The translations under genes were made by a program, and so were the position numbers. DNA of 10,408 bases, taken from assembly GCA_002723015.1 (NCBI GenBank), contig PBNG01000017.1, forward strand, positions 16,076 to 26,483, given 5' to 3'. The stretch's first letter is position 1. The number at the start of each line of letters is the position of its first letter. Source of the stretch: Roseibacillus sp. GTDB lineage: Bacteria > Verrucomicrobiota > Verrucomicrobiae > Verrucomicrobiales > Akkermansiaceae. Positions 1-6,506 of the stretch are shown here, piece by piece. Under the pieces are notes generated by a model. The model searched no databases. It was not told where the DNA came from and saw only the letters and a program-made list of their open reading frames with translations.

Positions 1-2
1 TG

Positions 3-890
3 CTTTGTGAGAGCACGGGTGCCGCCCGACCGTGGCCGCTTATCTCGGCTCTCACTCAAGACAACCGCTTCCTGCTTCGGCATTTCATCGTGACAGTCGA
101 CGCACTCAACCTACATCGAGATTTTGCCGATGGCCGGATCCTCGCCGGGGAGATTCCTGAGAGAGGCGATCCCGCTTTGCTCCAGGCAGCGGCGGTTCTT
201 GCAGAGCAGATTGCTTTTGCAAGCGTGATCATTCTGACCAAAGTCGACACCATCTCGAAAGATGCGGTAGATGCGCAGGTTCGTGTATTACAGAGACTCC
301 AGCCAGAAGCCAGCATAGGACTCTCTGCACAAGCCGGGCTCCTACTACCACAACTCGACGGAACCCCGGCGCCTGACATTGAAGTGCTTGAGCTCCGGGC
401 AGAGAAATTGGGCCTTAGGAAGAGTCAGGCCACTGCTTCCGAGGTAGAAGCGAGTATTATTCGAGATCAGCGACCCTTCCATCCCGGACGCCTCCATCAC
501 GCGGTACAAACACAACTCAGCACCGGAGTGTTTCGCACCAAGGGTTATCTGTGGCTCGCCTCGAGGTCGGGCCACGTTCTTCTGTGGCAGCAATCCGGTA
601 GCCAGATTGCGCTGGAACTTACCGGATACTGGCGTTCAGAAATTGTGCAAAATAAGGATGGAAGACTACTCCCAGAAGAGGTGAAGCTGCTCAAGGAGCG
701 TCTCGAGTCCTGCGACCCTGTCTTTGGGGACCGCCATTGCGAGCTCACCCTCATTGGACTCCCTGACCCCTGTCACGCTTTTGCGAACGCTCTCCGATCC
801 GCCTTCTGTAATGAGCAGGAAGTTACCGCTTGGAAAAAGGGCGCACAGTTTGACGACCCTTGGCCAAAGACACTCCGACGCATCGAATAA
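3..890 (+). CDS. COG0523/CobW-family GTPase, 5' truncated by window edge
   Basis: This is the C-terminal 295 residues of a G3E-class P-loop GTPase of the CobW/COG0523 family, whose members act as metallochaperones or metal-insertion factors in the cytoplasm. The frame is open from base 3, so the GTG at 90 is internal and not the start: before it the frame encodes the family motif ESTGAARP (residues 3-10). Next come VTVDA (30-34), a G4-type motif TKVD (79-82) where the family usually has NKxD, and the CobW C-terminal domain with RPFHPGRLHH (157-166) and TKGYLWLASR (179-188). The Walker A and CxCC metal motif would lie upstream, outside the window. The same C-terminal landmarks recur in the next gene, but the spacer between ESTG and VTVDA is shorter here, so the two are different subfamilies rather than a recent duplication. 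The 13-base gap suggests co-transcription. The family is certain; the metal is not. Confidence 0.92.
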   Translation, partial: LCESTGAARPWPLISALTQDNRFLLRHFIVTVDALNLHRDFADGRILAGEIPERGDPALLQAAAVLAEQIAFASVIILTKVDTISKDAVDAQVRVLQRLQPEASIGLSAQAGLLLPQLDGTPAPDIEVLELRAEKLGLRKSQATASEVEASIIRDQRPFHPGRLHHAVQTQLSTGVFRTKGYLWLASRSGHVLLWQQSGSQIALELTGYWRSEIVQNKDGRLLPEEVKLLKERLESCDPVFGDRHCELTLIGLPDPCHAFANALRSAFCNEQEVTAWKKGAQFDDPWPKTLRRIE

Positions 891-903
891 ACCTATTATC
901 TAA

Positions 904-2106
904 ATGAAACGCAAACTCCCAGTTACTGTTCTTTCTGGATTTCTTGGCTCCGGTAAAACGACTCTGCTCAATCATATCCTACGCAATAGAGACGGCTTCA
1001 AGGTGGCAGTGATCGTTAACGATATGTCCGAGGTTAATATCGATGCAGCCTTAGTTCGCAGTGGCGATGCGTCCCTGTCTCACACTGAGGAAAAAATGGT
1101 CGAAATGTCCAACGGGTGTATCTGCTGCACTTTACGCGAAGATCTCCTGCATGAAGTTGGTAAACTCGCTTTGGAAGACCGGTTCGATCATTTGATCATT
1201 GAGTCAACTGGAGTATCGGAGCCCATGCCGGTCGCAGAAACCTTCACTTTTGAAAATGAAGATGGCACCTCGCTGGGCGAAATCGCAGAAATCGATACAA
1301 TGGTCACTGTAGTTGATGCTCCAAATTTCCTGCGGGATTTCTCTACGACAGAGAAGCTCGTCGACCGCGGACAAGAAGTAGGGGACTCCGATGAACGTAC
1401 TATTGTGGACTTGCTGTCCGACCAGATTGACTTTGCCAATGTGATTCTGCTCAACAAGACAGACCTCGTTTCCTCCGACCAGATACGAAGGATCCACGGC
1501 ATGATCCGAGCACTCAATCCGAGGGCGATCATCCATGATACCGTAAACGCTGAGGTGCCTATTGGTGCGGTTCTGAAGACTAACCTATATGATCCCGAGC
1601 GCGCCTCCGAAAGTGAAGGTTGGCTCGATTCCCTTGTCGAGCAGACACCAGAAACGGAGGAATATGGGATCGGTAACTTTATCTATGAGCGGCGAATTCC
1701 GTTTCATCCCCAGCGATTCCATGACTGCTTGAAACGGGAATGGCCGGGGGTGCTCCGATCCAAAGGCGTATTCTGGCTTGCGACTCGGCTAAAGGTGGCA
1801 GGATTTTGGTCCCAGGCTGGCCCAATCGCGCACCATGAATGTGCTGGCTATTTCTGGGCCGCTGTTCCTGAGGCGCACTGGCCAGAGGACCGCGGTCAGA
1901 TTGATCGTGTCTGGCAGGAAGGCAACGGTGACTGTCGTCAGGAGATCGTGTTAATCGGACAGAATATGGATCAGGAAGGTATTACCAAAATGCTTGACCA
2001 CTGTCTTCTAACGGAAGCGGAGTTGGCGACAGATGAAAAGAACTGGCATGTCGACTTTCCGGACCCTTTTCCCGTTTGGCCCACGCAGCTCAATACCTTG
2101 GAGTAG
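904..2106 (+). CDS. YciC/ZigA-like COG0523 metallochaperone GTPase
   Basis: This is a complete 400-residue GTPase of the COG0523 family, close in length and motif wording to the zinc-linked YciC/ZigA subgroup. Visible motifs are Walker [10 protein letters not shown] (residues 12-20), [10 protein letters not shown] (38-47), the metal-binding CxCC signature GCICC (71-75), ESTGVSEP (100-107), VTVVDA (134-139), the guanine-specificity motif NKTD (184-187), and the CobW C-terminal domain with [11 protein letters not shown] (263-273) and [11 protein letters not shown] (285-295). Family members hydrolyse GTP to hand metal, commonly zinc, to client enzymes; in other bacteria many are induced by zinc starvation through Zur. 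ATG at 904 is chosen because the conserved N-terminus ([12 protein letters not shown]) starts right after it. No clear ribosome-binding site precedes it, and the 13-base gap leaves no room for its own Zur operator, so control probably comes from upstream of the first GTPase. Metal specificity is inferred. Confidence 0.95.
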   Translation: MKRKLPVTVLSGFLGSGKTTLLNHILRNRDGFKVAVIVNDMSEVNIDAALVRSGDASLSHTEEKMVEMSNGCICCTLREDLLHEVGKLALEDRFDHLIIESTGVSEPMPVAETFTFENEDGTSLGEIAEIDTMVTVVDAPNFLRDFSTTEKLVDRGQEVGDSDERTIVDLLSDQIDFANVILLNKTDLVSSDQIRRIHGMIRALNPRAIIHDTVNAEVPIGAVLKTNLYDPERASESEGWLDSLVEQTPETEEYGIGNFIYERRIPFHPQRFHDCLKREWPGVLRSKGVFWLATRLKVAGFWSQAGPIAHHECAGYFWAAVPEAHWPEDRGQIDRVWQEGNGDCRQEIVLIGQNMDQEGITKMLDHCLLTEAELATDEKNWHVDFPDPFPVWPTQLNTLE

Positions 2107-2560
2107 GAACGGGGTTCAGGGGACTTCCTGTCAGAGAAGATGGGCTGCCGTTGGAATAGTAGCTACCCTTTCGTCTGGAGTGCGCAAGGGGCATTTATAC
2201 GGACTCACCTGAGGGTCGAGCCTTGGTTAAGAGTGCTCCGTATCAAGCTCTGACTCACGGCAATGGATTGAGTTCTGCTAGGGGTGCTGCATCTGTATGG
2301 AAAGACTATTGAGTCATCATTTGATCGACCGGTGGACTCTGGCTGGAGGCGCTGAGTCGTGTGGCCTCAAAAGCGAAAGAGGAGACTTGCTTGATCCTCG
2401 GAAGGCCGCCGCGGGGCTGAGATCCGGTGTGCCTGTGGCCAGCCGGGAACGGGGGCACAATCGGTCTATAAACTGGCTTGATGGCGCTCTGACGAACTAG
2501 GTCAAGACTGGGGGAGGCGATCTGCGTTTCGCTGAGGAACTCAGCTTCCTCGGTAAAGGC
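2107..2560. other. 454-base stretch with no convincing gene
   Basis: This lies between the GTPase pair and the convergent DUF4190 gene. A 67-codon + strand frame (2297-2500) has no recognisable motif, signal or ribosome-binding site and is probably chance. On the - strand, the frame of the DUF4190 gene stays open for about 84 codons beyond its TAG at 2561-2563, but that reading is proline-rich and matches nothing I know. Short inverted repeats are present, the best at 2531-2551. No tRNA, tmRNA, SRP or RNase P signature is visible. Confidence 0.5.
2531..2551 (-). terminator. Overlapping alternative hairpins after the DUF4190 gene
   Basis: Ten bases after the stop of the - strand DUF4190 gene, two mutually exclusive six-pair hairpins can form: gaggaa/ttcctc (2534-2539 with 2546-2551) and gctgag/ctcagc (2531-2536 with 2540-2545). 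Neither is followed by a T-run on the - strand, so an intrinsic terminator is only possible. Confidence 0.22.
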
Positions 2561-2998
2561 CTACGTCGTAACCGAAAAAGACCATAGAATGGCCATACTG
2601 ACGAAAACTGAAATCATGGACACGGTGTAGCCGATCGCGATACCCATATCGGCCATGTGCTCCCCTCGTAGCCTTCCCCCCGACGATCTGATCTGTCCCT
2701 TAGCGACGTGACCGAGTATGACGGCAGGGAGCGAGGTGATAATGAGGCCTCCCACTACACTGCTGAAGGCCAGGATCATACTTAATCTTGCCAGCTTGCT
2801 TGTTTCCGAAGTGGGGGCCGGGAAGGGTTTAGGAAAATCATCCTTCCATCCCAGTGGGAGGAGGGATGGAGACCTGCTCGATTCATCAGAGTGCTCCTTC
2901 ACTTCCGATGTATCAGGGAGAATCCTCGATCGCTGCTGGATTTTCTGGTGATCCGATACCGGGATGTCGCCTAGCTTGATATGACCCCTCAGTGTCAT
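2561..2998 (-). CDS. DUF4190-domain small membrane protein (intact copy)
   Basis: This 145-residue protein has a polar, probably disordered N-terminal third (about 1-66, rich in Ser, Pro, Asp and Lys) and a DUF4190 domain (about 67-140). The domain has a first membrane segment around 70-98, the family hallmark VILGHVAKGQIRSSGG (93-108), and a second membrane segment around 118-140. DUF4190 proteins are short two-helix membrane proteins of unknown function, often linked to variable N-terminal regions. The frame cannot extend further: a TAA lies two codons before the ATG at 2998. The purine stretch aaggg directly abuts the ATG, too close for a standard Shine-Dalgarno. It is the only intact copy of a same-strand array; more damaged relatives lie at 3140-3531 and 3550-3848. 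The domain assignment is firm, the function unknown. Confidence 0.8.
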   Translation of the reverse strand: MTLRGHIKLGDIPVSDHQKIQQRSRILPDTSEVKEHSDESSRSPSLLPLGWKDDFPKPFPAPTSETSKLARLSMILAFSSVVGGLIITSLPAVILGHVAKGQIRSSGGRLRGEHMADMGIAIGYTVSMISVFVSMAILWSFSVTT

Positions 2999-3139
2999 CC
3001 CTTAAGCAACCCGCCTGGAAAGTAATAAGCGAGATCAAACGTCATCAGAAAACCGGGTGCCCATGAGGGGTCGTGACGATATTCGGGACGTGAAGCTCCA
3101 TTTCACAGGCCGCTGACGGGGGAGGACAGGATCTGCTGG

Positions 3140-3531
3140 CTATAACGAGGCTCCGAGGTTGAAGCCGATTTTGATAATGACGAGTATTCCCCACAGGTAA
3201 CCAAGAATTATGCCACTCATGGCCATGCCAAAGCCTTTCTGATGCTCAAAATCAGCCCTGATTTGCTGACGAGCGATGTGGCCGAAGATGGCTCCGCAGA
3301 GTCCAGAAATGCCCACGACTGCAAAGACTAAATACACCAGCAGGGATCCCAGAGCATGTGAGAGGAGGGAGCTTATGTTAAAGCTGGTCACCGGGGGGGC
3401 TTGAGAAGCATGAACGGAGCCAGGGATGTGGCGGATATTCCTGCGATCATACTTACGCGCGCGAGTCGGTTTGTCTTGGATCGCTTGGACCGAGATAGTC
3501 TGTTTGAAAGGTCCGAAGTAGCAGGATTCAC
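3140..3531 (-). CDS. DUF4190-domain membrane protein, frame split at a C7 run
   Basis: The C-terminal part has a clear DUF4190 domain: a membrane segment SLLVYLVFAVVGISGLCG, then IFGHIARQQIRAD, then a second membrane segment around GFGMAMSGIILGYLWG. Its own frame is open up to a GTG at 3667, but the residues before about 3390 do not resemble the family. The expected N-terminal half is in another frame: from GTG at 3531 it reads NRLARVSMIAGIS, matching SKLARLSMILAFS in the intact neighbour. The two halves meet at seven Cs (3393-3399, - strand). One extra C would join them as KPPPVTSF, giving about 130 residues, close to the 145 of the neighbour. It may be a true frameshift mutation, a homopolymer sequencing error, or slippage. 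If no joining occurs, the surviving frame could start at ATG 3550 (136 residues). Start and integrity are uncertain; family membership is not. Confidence 0.62.
3393..3399 (-). other. Homopolymer C7 at the frameshift point
   Basis: A run of seven Cs on the - strand (seven Gs on +) sits where the two DUF4190 half-frames meet. The upstream frame hits TGA six bases after the run (AAG CCC CCC CGG TGA). Adding one C, or slipping back one base, puts it into the frame that encodes GHIARQQIR. Confidence 0.75.
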
Positions 3532-3549
3532 TTCGGAGGAGTAGCATCA

Positions 3550-3848
3550 TGGGTCCAGCAAGTCGAGGAAGGCTATCCCATGGGCAATCGGGGCCTCCCT
3601 GCTGGAGATAACTACTTTGAGAGTCCTTATGGGTTCTGAGGCCACGGGAGCATCCGGGGCTAATCACAGAGGTCGGATTGATTGCCAGCGGCCCCGGGAG
3701 GGCTCGTCTCAGATTCCGGACAAGATCGATTGGAAGATAACATCGGCAGCGAGCACTATGAGCATCGGCAACGTCGCAGTCGCCACGGACCCCAACACCA
3801 GCCCTGACATGCTCAGAGGATTACTTTAGATGGAGTTTTTTCGCTCAT
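3550..3848 (-). pseudogene. Probable decayed third DUF4190 copy
   Basis: From ATG at 3848 the frame gives MSEKTPSKVIL and then TGA (3813-3815). One base out of phase, a second frame (ATG at 3810, stop at 3709-3711) gives a 33-residue hydrophobic peptide, MSGLVLGSVATATLPM and onward. A single -1 shift joins them as SKVIPLSMSGLVLGS, which lines up with SKLARLSMILAFS and NRLARVSMIAGIS at the start of the other two DUF4190 copies. Further downstream, pieces in two frames (AHGIAFLDLL, then AGPMMLLLRS ending near 3530) could be the remains of the second membrane helix, but this part is weak. The simplest reading is a third copy broken by several indels. Alternatively, the 33-residue frame is a real small membrane peptide, or the match is chance. 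Confidence 0.38.
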
Positions 3849-4011
3849 CCCAATCCCAATTTTCCGGTGTAAAAGCCGTTTAAGGGCAGGGAATCACTTC
3901 TGCTCAATAGGATTTACAGGGATGGGTAGCCTACCTACTTTGACGCAAACTTGATCTCCAGCGATTGGAAGTGGGAGGGCATCCGTTCAAATCAATCCAA
4001 CCTGCGTCGAC

Positions 4012-4965
4012 GTGAAACATCTGTATTTGCTTCTGCTTGCGTCCTCAGTTGGCCTCCTCGTGGCAGCTGACCTTGGACAAAGAGCAGATCCTCGACCCAA
4101 CAAGCCAGTGGCAAAATCGGAGCTCATGAAGCTCACCGGTGACTGGAAAGACGCCAGTCTGAGCCGGGATGTCCGCATTCTCTGGCTCTACGGCCCGGAA
4201 GATCACGGGGGTGGGGAGCATGACTATATTCGAATCAAGGAGCTGTTTGTTCCCATGCTTGCGAGCATTCCGCGCGTTACGGTCGAAGAAGCCTACCTTT
4301 TCCCGACTCAGGAACAGTTTGACCGGACAGATCTGATGATTCAGTTCCTCCATCTGCCAGACCTGACAGATGAGCAGCTAAAACGGTTTCAACATTTTGT
4401 TGATCGAGGAGGCAGCGTGGTTTCGATACACGAGTCCTGCATCATCCGGCCGTTAGGGCGGGCGGAGAGGCTTGCTGGGTGTCTCGGCTGCTCGTGGAAG
4501 GGCAACAGGGATTCACACTGGGGTAAGTTTTCCCATGATCATCCACTCTTTCTCAAAACTGAGCATCCGGCGTTCGCGGGACTCCCGGAGTCGGTGGTTC
4601 TGAATGATGAGTCATATTGGAGTCTTCTCCGGGCCAACAAGGTCGAGGTCATCGGAACGATTGCACCCGGAAAGGACAATATCGGGGCAGCGTTCGAGGA
4701 TATCCTGAAAAGTGACGATGCTCGAAGCGAAGCCTTCTGGACCTACAAATCTGGAAAAGGCCGGGTGTTTGGGACGACGACGGGGCACTACACTTATACT
4801 TATTTTGATCCGATCTACCGTCTGCTCCTGCTTCGGGGAATAGCGTGGAGTTTGAAGGAGGACCCCGCGCCCTTCATGCCTCTGGTCTTTCACGGTATTA
4901 CCGATGAGAAAGGAATGGTTGGCACGACGGACAGCATGATGAATTACCGGAATCGCAGAAAATAG
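4012..4965 (+). CDS. Secreted ThuA-like domain protein
   Basis: This 317-residue protein has a signal peptide (about 1-19: a Lys at residue 2, then LYLLLLASSVGLLVAA, with probable cleavage around VAA-D) followed by a ThuA-like, glutamine-amidotransferase-fold domain (about 53-282). Typical features are an opening strand DVRILWLYGPEDH (53-65), LTDEQLKRFQHFVDRGGSVV (118-137) where family members describe an opening wall of the pocket, DHPLF (176-180), LNDESYW (197-203), and GKGRVFGTTTGHYTYT (248-263). The family is named after the sugar-utilisation protein ThuA, and its catalytic role is mostly unproven; secreted forms are abundant in Planctomycetes and Verrucomicrobia, where they are usually tied to carbohydrate use. 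The start is GTG at 4012, chosen because it places a proper signal peptide at the N-terminus. No lipobox cysteine is present. It appears monocistronic, flanked by the divergent DUF4190 array and a small TM2 gene. No sugar enzyme is adjacent, so the substrate cannot be inferred. Confidence 0.88.
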   Translation: MKHLYLLLLASSVGLLVAADLGQRADPRPNKPVAKSELMKLTGDWKDASLSRDVRILWLYGPEDHGGGEHDYIRIKELFVPMLASIPRVTVEEAYLFPTQEQFDRTDLMIQFLHLPDLTDEQLKRFQHFVDRGGSVVSIHESCIIRPLGRAERLAGCLGCSWKGNRDSHWGKFSHDHPLFLKTEHPAFAGLPESVVLNDESYWSLLRANKVEVIGTIAPGKDNIGAAFEDILKSDDARSEAFWTYKSGKGRVFGTTTGHYTYTYFDPIYRLLLLRGIAWSLKEDPAPFMPLVFHGITDEKGMVGTTDSMMNYRNRRK

Positions 4966-4996
4966 TCTGAGAATATGGAGAGGGAGGCTCAAGTCC

Positions 4997-5015
4997 TGCC
5001 CACCGCGAATGGGCA
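4997..5015 (+). terminator. Hairpin after the ThuA-like gene
   Basis: A perfect six-pair stem, tgccca/tgggca, with a seven-base loop begins 31 bases after the ThuA-like stop codon. It lacks a following T-run, so it is a weak or Rho-assisted terminator at best. Confidence 0.25.
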
Positions 5016-5171
5016 ACACGACCGTTCCGCCTCTGGATGAAAACCGGCACAAGGGACATACCGGTAGATCGCTGGAAGCCGTTACAAAACAGGCTCCTCT
5101 TTGTAATAGCAGGATACGTAGATTAAGTCATAAAAAATTGGGAGTTACACCGAAGCTACCTTCCCAACTCC

Positions 5172-5393
5172 ATGCCTGAATCATCTGAAAAAAAGATACT
5201 CCCTGCCTTCCTCATATGTTTCTTTCTTGGAATTCTCGGCATCCATCGATTCTACGTCGGCAAAACAGGAAGCGGTATCGCGCAGCTGCTCACCTTAGGA
5301 GGTTTAGGCGTTTGGGTATTCATCGATTGGATCATGATTATGTGTGGCTCATTCAAGGATAGTGATGGTAAGCCCCTCACTGAATGGACGTAG
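5172..5393 (+). CDS. TM2-domain small membrane protein
   Basis: This 73-residue protein is essentially one TM2 domain: a short charged lead (MPESSEKK), a first helix (about 9-24), the family-defining loop GIHRFYVGKTGSGIAQLL (23-40), a second helix (about 41-58) with DW at 52-53, and a short polar tail. TM2 proteins are widespread two-helix membrane proteins of unknown biochemical role; the length is normal for stand-alone bacterial members. The ATG at 5172 gives the usual short N-terminus. No strong Shine-Dalgarno precedes it. It is probably transcribed alone: 206 bases separate it from the ThuA-like gene, and the next gene is convergent. Confidence 0.88.
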   Translation: MPESSEKKILPAFLICFFLGILGIHRFYVGKTGSGIAQLLTLGGLGVWVFIDWIMIMCGSFKDSDGKPLTEWT

Positions 5394-5402
5394 GTATGCG
5401 GG

Positions 5403-5435
5403 GAATCCCGTTACTCAACCAAGAGACTGGGATTC
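5403..5435. repeat. Seven-base inverted repeat between convergent genes
   Basis: gaatccc (5403-5409) and gggattc (5429-5435) are perfect inverted repeats around a 19-base loop, in the 131-base gap between the TM2 gene and the convergent scramblase-related gene. It could stop transcription from either side, but no T-run follows on either strand. Confidence 0.25.
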
Positions 5436-5524
5436 AGAATCGGCCCCGGCATTTAAGTTGGATCCTCAGGAACGGGTAAACAACGAACTCAAGATTGGAG
5501 CCCGGTCCCAAGGCCTGGCCCCCT

Positions 5525-6112
5525 CTATTCCTTCAACACCATGTCGATGCACATCACAGCAGCGACAATTAACTGCCGGGCTACGCTGTCGACAGGGACA
5601 GACTCCGAAATCTGAAGAATATAGTTGTCCGCGCTGGTAAAGAGCTCCTTTCCGACGCCTGACCATTTCTTTGTAATATGAGCCAACTCGGTTTCGCCCG
5701 CCATGAACTTGTAATTCCACGCGGTCCATTTTCCCTTAAGTTGGCAAACGGGCCTGGAGGATGGATCCAGAATGGTAAAGGCGCCACCGATTGAAAAGAT
5801 CTGCTGCTGAAAGCCTCCAATCACTTCGTCCTGTCCGTTCAGGATAGTGCCCTTTGAAAGAAACAGCGAAAAACCTCTTTTTATGCGGACGATTTGTCGC
5901 CCGTCCGGAGTTCGGACCCGTATGTCAAATGGAGTGTTGCGTTTCCACTCCGTGAACCGGAGAATCTTTGTGAGTGCTCCAAGCCGCTCCTCGCGACATT
6001 CCATCGCAACCGCTCCAGTGCTGGGATCGTAAATATCGTAATTGCTGGCTGCCTTGAACATTCCCACATGCTCTTTCACCAGATATGTATTTTCTTTTAT
6101 TTCGCCGCTCAT
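5525..6112 (-). CDS. Phospholipid scramblase-related / LURP-one-like protein
   Basis: This 195-residue protein has the single-domain architecture of bacterial scramblase-related (LURP-one-related, Tubby-like beta-barrel) proteins. It opens with TYLVKEHVGMFKAASNYDIY (9-28), followed by FDIRVRTPDGRQIVRIKRG (62-80), FSLFLSKGTIL (81-91), a second half with IGGFQQQIFSIGGAFTILDP (98-117), KGKWTAWNYKF (126-136) and ITKKWSGVGKELFTSADNYI (146-165), and a C-terminal hydrophobic helix ending LIVAAVMCIDMVLKE (181-195). The fold is a beta-barrel around a buried C-terminal helix. In eukaryotes such proteins are linked to lipid movement or defence, but the bacterial role is unknown and scramblase activity should not be assumed. 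The ATG at 6112 is supported by AGGGA six bases upstream. There is no signal peptide, so it is likely cytoplasmic or membrane-attached. The gene is full-length, with no missing blocks visible. Confidence 0.9.
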   Translation of the reverse strand: MSGEIKENTYLVKEHVGMFKAASNYDIYDPSTGAVAMECREERLGALTKILRFTEWKRNTPFDIRVRTPDGRQIVRIKRGFSLFLSKGTILNGQDEVIGGFQQQIFSIGGAFTILDPSSRPVCQLKGKWTAWNYKFMAGETELAHITKKWSGVGKELFTSADNYILQISESVPVDSVARQLIVAAVMCIDMVLKE

Positions 6113-6300
6113 AGGTGATCCCTGATAGTGATGGTGACTATTCCTATCTCATAAATCTCCGTAAGTCTTGCCCTAAGCAGACTGCACACCTCCTTTCGCA
6201 CTCGTGGTATCAAATTATGACGCGATTTAGGAGCGGGGCCGGTTTCTCTGCCTCGGATGAATGAAATGAGATCTGATAAAAGCTGGTCGCCGACTAACAA
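6109..6300 (-). CDS. Doubtful small frame overlapping the scramblase-related start
   Basis: A 63-codon frame begins at TTG 6300 and ends in a TGA that overlaps the next ATG as ATGA, an arrangement typical of translational coupling. Inside it lies aaaggaggtg (6187-6196), a perfect anti-Shine-Dalgarno complement, followed eight bases later by CTG at 6180, which would give a 23-residue peptide. The protein has no recognisable domain, and TTG or CTG starts are needed, so it may be chance. No ATG or GTG follows the ribosome-binding-like site at a usual distance. Confidence 0.2.
   Translation of the reverse strand: MLVGDQLLSDLISFIRGRETGPAPKSRHNLIPRVRKEVCSLLRARLTEIYEIGIVTITIRDHL
6119..6123 (-). promoter_or_regulatory. 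Ribosome-binding site of the scramblase-related gene
   Basis: AGGGA on the - strand, six bases before the ATG at 6112, is one of the few well-placed Shine-Dalgarno sequences in the window and fixes the start. Confidence 0.55.
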
Positions 6301-6506
6301 TTCTTCGTCTCCTACCAGTGATCCCGGGTGTTGCCAGTCTGTTGCTTTTCACAGTCCCTCTGGGCAACTCGTTAGCTGCCCAATGGGGGACGGGAGGCCA
6401 TGGTGACCTTTAGTTCGATAAGGTTGGGGAAAATAGAATCATTTGCCCGGAAACCCCGCTGAGGGTTCCGAATCAAGAAACCTGCCGGGACTGGGTCGCG
6501 GTTGCC
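6301..6506. other. Gap between the BASS gene and the scramblase-related gene
   Basis: No coding frame is credible here. Besides the hairpin at 6448-6470, it holds an imperfect nine-pair stem with a four-base loop (6362-6383 region: tgggcaact, loop cgtt, agctgccca) with one mismatch. It could be a second termination hairpin or a protein-binding palindrome; no function is evident. Confidence 0.35.
6448..6470 (-). terminator. Hairpin after the BASS transporter gene
   Basis: On the - strand, cggaaccc pairs with gggtttccg with one bulged base, around a six-base loop, 36 bases after the transporter stop codon. The stem is GC-rich, but only scattered Ts follow it, so the terminator call is tentative. 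Confidence 0.3.

Noticed and set aside
90..890. GTG at 90 as start of the first GTPase
   Set aside because: The frame is open to the window edge and encodes the conserved ESTGAARP motif upstream, so the gene is truncated by the window instead of starting at 90.
2216..2253. Hairpin gagccttg/caagctc resembling group II intron domain V
   Set aside because: It lacks the catalytic triad, the bulge and the tetraloop of domain V, and no reverse transcriptase gene is present.
2415..2424. ggctgagatc resembling part of the TPP riboswitch core
   Set aside because: The second conserved half of the TPP aptamer is absent, the helices do not assemble, and no thiamine gene lies downstream.
2297..2500. 67-codon + strand frame in the gap after the GTPases
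   Set aside because: No motif, hydrophobic pattern or ribosome-binding site; the composition looks like translated non-coding sequence.
3939..3968. TTGACG as a -35 box for the ThuA-like gene
   Set aside because: No acceptable -10 follows at 16-18 bases (gattgg at 17), so no promoter was annotated.
6187..6197. cacctcctttc on the + strand, identical to the 3' end of 16S rRNA
   Set aside because: The match is only about 11 bases and the surrounding sequence does not resemble 16S rRNA; it is better read as a Shine-Dalgarno-like site on the - strand.
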